Below are positions 1 to 5,458 of a DNA stretch of 9,613 nucleotides, one piece after another. The notes under the pieces were generated by a model that was given only the letters and a program-made list of their open reading frames with translations, searched no databases and was not told the DNA's origin. The DNA is from Methanosarcinales archaeon (GTDB taxonomy: Archaea; Halobacteriota; Methanosarcinia; Methanosarcinales; Methanocomedenaceae), in contig DAOWEE010000283.1 of assembly GCA_030638625.1 (NCBI GenBank), forward strand, positions 1 through 9,613, in the 5' to 3' direction. Numbering within the stretch: position 1 is the first letter of the stretch; every line of letters starts with the position of its first letter. The translations under genes and the position numbers were made by a program.

Positions 1-30
1 AAACTAGATTTGAAATTTATGCATAACATT

Positions 31-46
31 GCATATAAACTTTTAC
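31..46 (-). promoter_or_regulatory. Candidate archaeal promoter (BRE/TATA) pointing out of the window
   Basis: Read on the minus strand the bases are GTAAAAGTTTATATGC. This is an A-rich BRE-like stretch followed by a TATA-like TTTATATG, a common form in methanogen promoters. It lies just after the rpoF stop codon. It would drive a gene to the left of the window; in many archaea the next gene after rpoF encodes a DUF655 protein followed by ksgA, but that gene cannot be seen here. The region is A+T-rich, so a chance match is possible. Confidence 0.4.
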
Positions 47-64
47 ATTCTTGTAGCAACGAAT

Positions 65-415
65 CTAATAGGCGGCAGTGACAGTGTCTAAAATCTCAGT
101 TAGTTCATCATCAGATAGAGTAAACCTTTCCTTGGCATATATAGATCGAATCTCATCAAAGGATGTAGGCATGAGGTCAGCCAGGCGGAATGCAATTTCA
201 GGTTTCATTTTCTCCAGTTTGAGCAGTTCTTCAATCAGTTTCCTGGAAGTGACTCCATCTGTCTTGGAAGACAGCTCTGCATGGTTGATAGCACGCCTGA
301 GTTCATATCCAAGTTCCATTTCCTGTTCGCTCCGGCTCTCCCTAATACCTACCAGTATCTCCTTTGCTTCAGCAAGGGTCAACATTTCCTCGTCAAAAAT
401 CTGTTTAACTATCAT
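65..415 (-). CDS. rpoF: DNA-directed RNA polymerase subunit Rpo4 (RpoF, Rpb4-like)
   Basis: This is subunit Rpo4 of the archaeal RNA polymerase. With Rpo7 (RpoE) it forms the stalk that protrudes from the core enzyme and contacts emerging RNA and initiation factors. The 116-residue length fits the family. Conserved archaeal features are visible: an N-terminal 'LTLAEAKEIL' segment (12-21), 'GYELRRAINHA' (36-46), and the HRDC-like C-terminal part starting 'KMKPEIAFRLADLMP' (69-83) and continuing to the 'DELTEIL' helix (103-109). The ATG at 413-415 is the family-typical start. No strong Shine-Dalgarno precedes it, so translation may be coupled to the upstream rpl21e gene, whose stop is 33 nt away. 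The order pus10 - rpl21e - rpoF is a widespread archaeal arrangement, which supports the call. Confidence 0.95.
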   Translation of the reverse strand: MIVKQIFDEEMLTLAEAKEILVGIRESRSEQEMELGYELRRAINHAELSSKTDGVTSRKLIEELLKLEKMKPEIAFRLADLMPTSFDEIRSIYAKERFTLSDDELTEILDTVTAAY

Positions 416-448
416 AAAAAAGTACCATTAATACCTGTGTATGCGTAC

Positions 449-739
449 TCAGATTTGAGGGCGCAGATGCTGCGGAAACAGGATGACCTGTTTTGTGGCG
501 TTCCCATCACTGACAGCTACAATATATGCCCGGCCTCTCTGACCGAGTACCTTACCAGTCTTGCCATGGAATTTAGGATTGGACATGCCTCTGTGGACAC
601 TTGGGTCCAGTTTGATGTGAACAGACTGTCCAACTTCAAACTCCTGGATAGCACGTGATACAGGACTGAGCCCTCTTTCCCGCACGGATTTCTTTAATTT
701 ATCCCTGGTCTTCCTTCTCTCACCGTGTGATTTTGACAA
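449..739 (-). CDS. rpl21e: Large ribosomal subunit protein eL21 (L21e)
   Basis: This is ribosomal protein eL21 of the archaeal/eukaryotic type, a component of the 50S subunit. Recognisable family signatures are the N-terminal 'SKSHGERRKTRDKL' stretch, 'RERGLSPVSRAIQEF', the 'DPSVHRGM' segment, 'FHGKTGKVLGQRGRAYIV', and the C-terminal 'PQHLRP'. The chosen start is a TTG at 737-739, giving 96 residues that begin M-S-K-S-H-G like other archaeal homologues. A TTG further upstream (752-754) would add five residues, but the GGAGG ribosome-binding site lies inside that extension, so it is unlikely. The gene sits 20 nt after the pus10 stop and 33 nt before rpoF, in one apparent transcription unit. 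Confidence 0.95.
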   Translation of the reverse strand: MSKSHGERRKTRDKLKKSVRERGLSPVSRAIQEFEVGQSVHIKLDPSVHRGMSNPKFHGKTGKVLGQRGRAYIVAVSDGNATKQVILFPQHLRPQI

Positions 740-747
740 TGTTATAT

Positions 748-752
748 CCTCC
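748..752 (-). promoter_or_regulatory. Ribosome-binding site that decides the eL21 start
   Basis: On the minus strand this reads GGAGG, 8 nt before the TTG at 737-739. It is the only good Shine-Dalgarno in the 20-nt spacer after pus10. It would be part of the coding sequence if the upstream TTG at 752-754 were used, which argues for the shorter protein. Confidence 0.75.
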
Positions 753-759
753 AATTAAA

Positions 760-2073
760 TTAAATGAATGTTCCTTCTACTTTTATTACGTCCAGTTCGG
801 TAACTTTTGATTCAATACCCAGACTCTGGGTAAGACTGGGTACTGTGCGGCCGTCGTCCCCGGATACCAGTTCTTTCACATACAGTCCACCCTGGCAACC
901 CACCACTATTGTAGCGGTTTGGCCGTTGGGGGATAGTTGTTCCAGTTCTATATTGTGTATCGTGCGCACCCGTTCAAGGTCAGCCCTGCGGTGGGATACC
1001 CTGGTTGGTGTTCTCTGGTTTATGGGATTTCGGGCAAGTACGTCAATAGCTGATATAAGCTTTTCTTCTGATACCTGACCTTTAAATGTCACTCTTAATC
1101 TATAAACTTTATCTGCTTTTGTCTGTTTGATGACCTCTACTGCGCGGTGGGATACAAATTTGAGTCCTTCCACTTCAACTTTACCTGCAGCATGACGGTT
1201 TATCCGGTGCTGGAGTCTGGTAAGGTCAATACGGCGGCGCAGTGGCTCCTCAGCTTCCACAATAAATGGTCGGCCGGTCCCCAGCATCAAGGCATCAATA
1301 TCTTCCCGGCCCGCACCGTGGAATACAGTATCTATAGACTGAGTGGCCTTCATCACTTCGGGCTTGATAAGTTCATCCACTGATTCAGGGTACATGGCTC
1401 CTGTGAAATTGCAGTGCTCACATCCCCTGCCGCGGCATTCACGGCATGGCCAGCGGGTCTGGGGTATGCCGCGTACCATTTTGCGGTACCGGCCATAGAT
1501 ATATAGTGAACGTACCTCAAGTTCCACATCCCCCTTATTTATGTCAAGCAGTGCTGTGATATGTGGGACTTTAAGGTCTGCCTTTTTGCCAAGCTTCTCC
1601 TCCACCCGCCTGCCGACTTCGCGGTTCATCTCGGTTTTCAGGGGTTCTGACCACCCGGTGCCTGATGCAGCCCAGAGTATCTCCTCGTTCTCGATGAGCA
1701 GGCCCGAGGGGCGGGTGCCGATAAGGAATGTATCGAACTCATAACCGTTAAGGGCATCGACCACCCTCTCAGCCCAGATATCAAGCTGTTCGAACAAGCC
1801 GTTGCACACCCAGCATTTGTCAAGTGTATTGTCCAGTTTCAGGCTTTTCCTGGCATGAAGGCTGCTATGTGATAGCAACTGTAACATGGAATTATCTGAG
1901 GTTTCGCTGCGTGTTAGGTCCGCTTCCATGGCAAGTGCCAATTTCACTGCCGCTCCACGCTGGTCGTTAGACAATCCTGTGGAGAGTTTGGCAAACATCC
2001 GGCCCATGCAGTGGTCGCAGATGGGGCCTTCATTTAAGATTGAGGTGGCAGTTTCAAGTATTTGGTCAGTCAT
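760..2073 (-). CDS. pus10: tRNA pseudouridine synthase Pus10 (tRNA psi54/psi55)
   Basis: Archaeal Pus10 isomerises uridine to pseudouridine in the T-arm of tRNA, at position 55 and in many archaea also 54. The 437 residues show the expected layout. An N-terminal zinc-binding module has C19-x2-C22 and C87-x2-C90, followed by the THUMP-containing accessory region. A second four-cysteine knuckle is C210, C213, C218, C221. The catalytic domain has the signature 'GAGREDIDALMLGTGRPF' (253-270). D258 lines up with the catalytic Asp of the RTD motif in TruA-type synthases (my alignment by eye). Further conserved blocks are 'QRTPTRVSHRRAD' (353-365) and 'GLYVKELVSGDDGRT' (396-410). All key residues look intact. 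It is the first gene of the pus10 - rpl21e - rpoF unit. It starts at an ATG with no clear Shine-Dalgarno, consistent with a short leader of about 20 nt downstream of the promoter-like element near 2114-2129. Confidence 0.95.
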   Translation of the reverse strand: MTDQILETATSILNEGPICDHCMGRMFAKLSTGLSNDQRGAAVKLALAMEADLTRSETSDNSMLQLLSHSSLHARKSLKLDNTLDKCWVCNGLFEQLDIWAERVVDALNGYEFDTFLIGTRPSGLLIENEEILWAASGTGWSEPLKTEMNREVGRRVEEKLGKKADLKVPHITALLDINKGDVELEVRSLYIYGRYRKMVRGIPQTRWPCRECRGRGCEHCNFTGAMYPESVDELIKPEVMKATQSIDTVFHGAGREDIDALMLGTGRPFIVEAEEPLRRRIDLTRLQHRINRHAAGKVEVEGLKFVSHRAVEVIKQTKADKVYRLRVTFKGQVSEEKLISAIDVLARNPINQRTPTRVSHRRADLERVRTIHNIELEQLSPNGQTATIVVGCQGGLYVKELVSGDDGRTVPSLTQSLGIESKVTELDVIKVEGTFI

Positions 2074-2113
2074 ATTAATTCACAATTGTAAGGCACTAAA
2101 TAGTGTGGTGGTA

Positions 2114-2129
2114 GTCTAAAAAGGTTTCG
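2114..2129 (-). promoter_or_regulatory. Candidate promoter of the pus10 - rpl21e - rpoF operon
   Basis: On the minus strand this reads CGAAACCTTTTTAGAC. A CGAAAC BRE is followed directly by a TATA-like CTTTTTAGA box, the classic archaeal arrangement. Transcription would start about 25 nt downstream, near 2093, leaving a leader of about 20 nt before the pus10 ATG at 2073. Nothing else in the 234-nt divergent spacer fits as well on this strand. Confidence 0.6.
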
Positions 2130-2190
2130 AATGGACAGTTGAATGAAATTATTAATTTGATTCCCGATTTTAGTTCAACAGCATCATTAC

Positions 2191-2207
2191 AAAAAAACAT
2201 ATATAAA
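2191..2207 (+). promoter_or_regulatory. Candidate promoter of the PGF-pre-PGF surface protein gene
   Basis: An A-rich BRE-like run (2191-2198) is followed by the TATA-like ATATATAAA (2199-2207). The expected start of transcription, near 2230, would leave a leader of about 78 nt before the ATG at 2308. It is divergent from the pus10 promoter and about 70 bp away from it. Confidence 0.5.
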
Positions 2208-2293
2208 GTTACTTATAGGATTGATATTGAAAAGATTTCAAAGAGACTTTCTGATAGCTTAAGCAATGGGGCTCTGTTCAATTCATAAAATTT

Positions 2294-2301
2294 GGGAGTG
2301 A
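2294..2301 (+). promoter_or_regulatory. Ribosome-binding site of the surface protein gene
   Basis: GGGAGTGA lies 6 nt before the ATG at 2308. It matches the archaeal GGAGGTGA consensus closely enough to support this start, which also yields a proper signal peptide. Confidence 0.6.
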
Positions 2302-2307
2302 ATTATC

Positions 2308-3819
2308 ATGAGATCAATAAATAAATTTATAGCTTTGACTATTTGCTTGTTAGTTGGGGCAAGCGTAATATTAATGACAGGTGCAAGTGCTGCCGCCGAA
2401 ACTAATTGGTTTTACTATTCTGGCCAGGGTGACAATCTTGCGAATTACATGTATATGGAACTGGATTTGCAGAATAAAACCACAGCAACTCTTACTTTTT
2501 CCACCAGATATGATATAAAAGAAACTGGAGATTTTGCCATAGCATTCATCTCATATGATGAAAACATTATAGAGCTAATTACATTGGAAATGATTTTTAA
2601 TGGAACTCAGTCAGATTTGTTTACTAAGAGTTATGATTTATCATCTTTTACAGGAGAACAATGTTACATTGGTTTTTATTATGAAACAGATGACTCCGGG
2701 ATAGGGGAAGGATTCTATGTCGATAACATAGAAATTACAGTTGACAGTAAAATAATATTTTATGACGACGGTGAAAGCGGATATAATAACTGGACATTAG
2801 TAGGCTTTACTCGGATATCTGATCAAGATACTACCCCCCCAATAATAAACAACCCATCTGATATACAAATCGAGCAGGATGCTTTGGGAAGCATTACCTG
2901 GGCTGTAACCGAGACAAATCCGAATAATTACTGGGTACTGAGAAACAGCACTGAAGTTTTGGTACCTCCCACAAATTATGAAAATAATGAAGAACTTACT
3001 GTGTTGATCAATACTTCTGCATTGGGTATCTGGAACTATACCATCTATGCAAATGATACTTCAGGCAATGAGTCAAACGACCTGGTAAACATTACAGTAA
3101 CAAAAAAACAAATTGTCGATGACAGTAGTAATGGTGGTGGCGGCGGTGGGGGTGGCGGAGGCACCTCTGGCGAAGACTTCAAAAATATATTGGTCTCTAA
3201 AACCGAAAGGGAATATGTCAATAAAGATTCAAAAACAAGTTACAGTTTTGATCTGGAAGGCAACATAATCAGATATATTAACTTCACGGGTCTGACAAGT
3301 TCAGGAAGGATTGCAGCAAAAATTGACATGTTGAAAAGCACTTCTTCATTGGTAGACCATGCTCCCCAAGATATAGTATTCAAGAATATGGGTATCTATG
3401 TGGGAAATCTTGGCTGGGCAAATCCAAATAACATAGCCAACCCGACGATTAGTTTTATAGTGAATAAAACCTGGGTAACTGAAAATGAAATCGAAATATC
3501 CTCTATCACTTTGAACCGCTACAGCGACGGAAAATGGAATCCTCTTGAAACCTCTCAGATACATGAAGATTCAGGTTACCTATATTTCGAATCAAAAACA
3601 CCAGGTTTTTCTCAATTTGCAGTGACAGGTACTAAAGCATCTGCTACTCAAAGTGGTGGAGACGGTATCATTGTGGAGCCAACAATCGTAGTGGAAAGGA
3701 AAGAGCCGGTAACTGAGCAAACACCAGATGAAAAAAATACAGGCATCCCAGGTTTCGGTATATTGTCAGGTTTTTCCATCATGCTGGTTGTAATGCAGCT
3801 ATTGCGCAGGAAACAATAA
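2308..3819 (+). CDS. Secreted PGF-pre-PGF domain surface protein with PGF-CTERM-like tail
   Basis: This is a predicted cell-surface protein of 503 residues; its function is unknown. A signal peptide covers about 1-29 (K6, hydrophobic core, 'ASA'). Residues 33-168 resemble the MAM-like domain found in immune-inhibitor-A/M6-type secreted proteins: 'YYSGQGDNL' near the start, 'GEGFYVDNIEI' (133-143) and 'DDGESGYNNWTLVGF' (153-167). There is no peptidase HExxH motif, so it is a binding module, not an enzyme. Residues 175-265 form an Ig-like domain opening with 'DTTPP'. A Gly10 linker (276-285) leads into a PGF-pre-PGF domain (about 291-441; 'NRYSDGKWNPL', 'TPGFSQFAVT'). The tail has P-G-F at 481-483, a hydrophobic helix and R-R-K, resembling the PGF-CTERM signal cut and lipid-linked by archaeosortase A. 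Many N-x-S/T sites suggest glycosylation. It stands alone between pus10 and the cytochromes. Link to the cytochromes is by proximity only. Confidence 0.85.
   Translation: MRSINKFIALTICLLVGASVILMTGASAAAETNWFYYSGQGDNLANYMYMELDLQNKTTATLTFSTRYDIKETGDFAIAFISYDENIIELITLEMIFNGTQSDLFTKSYDLSSFTGEQCYIGFYYETDDSGIGEGFYVDNIEITVDSKIIFYDDGESGYNNWTLVGFTRISDQDTTPPIINNPSDIQIEQDALGSITWAVTETNPNNYWVLRNSTEVLVPPTNYENNEELTVLINTSALGIWNYTIYANDTSGNESNDLVNITVTKKQIVDDSSNGGGGGGGGGGTSGEDFKNILVSKTEREYVNKDSKTSYSFDLEGNIIRYINFTGLTSSGRIAAKIDMLKSTSSLVDHAPQDIVFKNMGIYVGNLGWANPNNIANPTISFIVNKTWVTENEIEISSITLNRYSDGKWNPLETSQIHEDSGYLYFESKTPGFSQFAVTGTKASATQSGGDGIIVEPTIVVERKEPVTEQTPDEKNTGIPGFGILSGFSIMLVVMQLLRRKQ
3133..3162 (+). repeat. 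Gly10-encoding GGN repeat (linker)
   Basis: Ten consecutive glycine codons (GGT, GGC, GGG, GGA mixed) join the Ig-like domain to the PGF-pre-PGF domain. Glycine runs at this place are common in PGF-pre-PGF proteins and act as flexible linkers. The mixture of codons indicates an old, selected tract more than a recent slippage product. Confidence 0.8.
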
Positions 3820-3847
3820 TAGGGCAGGTTATTCAAGCCCTATTATT
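3815..3847 (+). terminator. Perfect 11-bp hairpin overlapping the stop codon
   Basis: AATAATAGGGC (3815-3825) and GCCCTATTATT (3837-3847) are perfect inverted copies around an 11-nt loop. The left arm contains the TAA stop (3817-3819) of the surface protein gene. No long T-run follows directly, only a T-rich stretch to about 3880. It may end or protect the 3' end of the mRNA. Confidence 0.5.
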
Positions 3848-3919
3848 CCCAACATATTGCTTATTGTATAATTATTTTAAAAATGCCAATATATCAGAAA
3901 CAATATAAATAATCGATAT

Positions 3920-3937
3920 CGAAACCCTTTAATACAT
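3920..3937 (+). promoter_or_regulatory. Candidate promoter of the cytochrome locus
   Basis: CGAAACCCTTTAATACAT combines a CGAAAC BRE with a TATA-like TTTAATACAT. It has the same BRE as the pus10 promoter. Transcription would begin near 3958, giving a leader of about 200 nt before the octahaem cytochrome. A second, weaker A+T-rich candidate (ATAAAATATT, 4031-4040) would give a shorter leader. Confidence 0.45.
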
Positions 3938-4150
3938 AAAATTGTAAATAAAATATAATATTGCGATCGTTGCAATTGGTGTTGGTGGGAAAGATTATGT
4001 TTTATCTTCTGGAATAGGGGTTTAGAAGTTATAAAATATTAACAGAATGTGATTACCATTATATCGCTAAATATAGCGGGAAATGAAACTACAAGCTAAT
4101 AGTGATTCTCCCAATGCAAAATGCTGCGGTTTTGAAATAGTAACATTGAG

Positions 4151-4155
4151 GGAGG
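4151..4155 (+). promoter_or_regulatory. Strong ribosome-binding site of the octahaem cytochrome
   Basis: GGAGG lies 7 nt before the ATG at 4163, inside a purine-rich stretch. It fixes the start and suggests efficient translation. Confidence 0.75.
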
Positions 4156-4162
4156 AAAAGGA

Positions 4163-5308
4163 ATGATAAGAAAGGGACTTCTTTATTTAACAGCATCTGT
4201 TGTATTTTTGCTGTTAGTCAATTTAGCTATCGCTTTAATACCGCCACCACCTGCTAATCAGAATATTGGGATATATGATACAGTATTTTCAGATTTTAAT
4301 GAGTCTGAATGCAGGGAATGCCATTCTTCTGGTCTTGTAGACAGACATCATTTATTAGCTCAGAATGAGGGATATAAATGTACTGACTGCCATGAATTCG
4401 ATAAAAACGGGCTTAATTTTACCAGGGATTGTTTGCATTGTCATCTAAGCTCTCCGCACCATGAAACAGAAGCTGCCGAGAATCTAATTTGCAGCCACTG
4501 CCATGGTAGTTTAGTTGATGACCCTGGTGATGGACACGTAATACCAACCTATGACACATCCATGGTAACACCCGACACCAGCTATAATTTCATAAATGAT
4601 TCGTCTGGATTAAAAGTTGGTGGTTGTGAAGCCTGCCATGAATCAAATTCTTCGGCGGATCCAGAAATTCAGTCAAACAGGCGGACTCACCATGGTCTGG
4701 GCAATTTTTCCAAAAATTGTCTTGTTTGCCACATAGGGCCTGGAGGTGCGCTTGACATCAGAAAATGTGAAGAGTGTCATGGTATCAAGTCACTACACCG
4801 TATCCAATATGACTATGATAATACCACAGGTATGCTTGGATATGGTCATATTGGTGAAAATTGGGACTGCTGGGGATGCCATGGATGGTTTGATTATTAC
4901 AGTGTTTATTCCCTGAGTGATTCTTCATCTATGATCTACGCTGCATCACCCGCTATTACTAATGAGCCCCCATTTGATGGGATTATAGTTCCGCAAATTG
5001 ATTCGATTGACTCAAGAGAAATAACAGCCGGTCAGGATACGACCATAACAATCTATGGTAGCAACTTCGAAAATACATATAAAGGGATTACCTATACTTC
5101 CAATGTGGTCCTGGATAATGACTTGGTCATAGTACCGGATTCCATAACTCAAACAGAAATAGAAGTAACTATCCCAGGGACAGTTGAACCAGCCAATTAT
5201 GGTTTATGGGTAGTAAAGAACGGAAGTACGAGTAGCAATAAGGCTTCATTGAATATTCTACCTGAATTACCTCAATTCTTAATAGTGGAGAGGAAGGTTG
5301 TAGAATAA
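4163..5308 (+). CDS. Octahaem c-type cytochrome with C-terminal IPT/TIG domain
   Basis: This is a secreted or membrane-anchored multihaem cytochrome c of 381 residues, predicted to move electrons outside the cytoplasmic membrane. A hydrophobic N-terminus (about 5-26) acts as signal peptide or, if uncleaved, as anchor; it is followed by a Pro4 stretch (27-30). Eight CxxCH haem sites start at C50, C73, C90, C110, C155, C186, C202 and C236. Many extra histidines could be axial ligands (for example H62-H63, H99-H100, H176-H177). About 276-365 is an IPT/TIG-like Ig-fold ('GSNFENTYKGITY', then 'ANYGLWVVKNG'), probably for binding or spacing. There is no C-terminal membrane helix or PGF signal. The first three haem sites have the same spacing (23, then 17 residues) and a shared 'HHLL-x2-NEG' motif with the start of the giant cytochrome downstream, so the two are paralogous there. 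The electron partner is not visible. Haem count and secretion are seen directly; the role is inferred. Confidence 0.88.
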   Translation: MIRKGLLYLTASVVFLLLVNLAIALIPPPPANQNIGIYDTVFSDFNESECRECHSSGLVDRHHLLAQNEGYKCTDCHEFDKNGLNFTRDCLHCHLSSPHHETEAAENLICSHCHGSLVDDPGDGHVIPTYDTSMVTPDTSYNFINDSSGLKVGGCEACHESNSSADPEIQSNRRTHHGLGNFSKNCLVCHIGPGGALDIRKCEECHGIKSLHRIQYDYDNTTGMLGYGHIGENWDCWGCHGWFDYYSVYSLSDSSSMIYAASPAITNEPPFDGIIVPQIDSIDSREITAGQDTTITIYGSNFENTYKGITYTSNVVLDNDLVIVPDSITQTEIEVTIPGTVEPANYGLWVVKNGSTSSNKASLNILPELPQFLIVERKVVE

Positions 5309-5337
5309 TTCGGGTCAGGGTTCTCTGGAGAATAATG

Positions 5338-5371
5338 TAGGGATTTGATACCAGATCCCTATCAATTTTTT
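5338..5371 (+). terminator. Hairpin plus T6, intrinsic-type terminator between the two cytochromes
   Basis: TAGGGAT (5338-5344) pairs with ATCCCTA (5355-5361) around a 10-nt loop, with a T6 run at 5366-5371. It lies 29 nt after the stop of the octahaem gene. Oligo-T tracts end transcription in archaea, so the giant cytochrome may have its own promoter in the short A+T-rich stretch that follows (5372-5440), or be transcribed by read-through. I see no convincing BRE/TATA there. Confidence 0.6.
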
Positions 5372-5440
5372 AAAAAAAATGTATCGTGTCGTTACTTATG
5401 TTTAATGGGAATCTGAATGAACAGGGGATTTGGCAATGAT

Positions 5441-5448
5441 AGGGGTGA
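5441..5448 (+). promoter_or_regulatory. Ribosome-binding site that decides the giant cytochrome start
   Basis: AGGGGTGA lies 10 nt before the ATG at 5459 and resembles the archaeal GGAGGTGA consensus. The upstream in-frame ATG at 5417 has only a weak GGGA before it and would place 14 polar residues in front of the signal peptide. Confidence 0.6.
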
Positions 5449-5458
5449 ATCAATATCG

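Larger units (their letters stand above)
3820..4162. other. 343-nt non-coding region between the surface protein and cytochrome genes
   Basis: No credible gene is present on either strand; reading frames are very short. Left to right it holds the 3' hairpin (to 3847), a very A+T-rich stretch, a perfect 10-bp palindrome TCGATATCGA (3913-3922) that overlaps a BRE/TATA-like promoter (3920-3937), and then about 200 nt that may be a transcribed leader. Two weak hairpins lie in this leader: ATTGC/GCAAT (3960-3976) and CGCTA/TAGCG (4065-4078). No known riboswitch core was recognised. Confidence 0.6.

Noticed and set aside
20..35. ATGCA/TGCAT inverted repeat as an rpoF terminator
   Set aside because: The stem is only 5 bp, A+T-rich, and has no T-run on the minus strand.
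78..658. Plus-strand open frames opposite rpoF and rpl21e
   Set aside because: They mirror well-recognised conserved genes on the other strand, and show no family features or ribosome-binding site.
2834..2840. C7 homopolymer as a possible frameshift
   Set aside because: The frame continues on both sides through a typical 'DTTPP' start of an Ig-like domain.
3820..4162. Riboswitch or small RNA in the long spacer
   Set aside because: No known conserved core could be recognised and the visible stems are only 5 bp.
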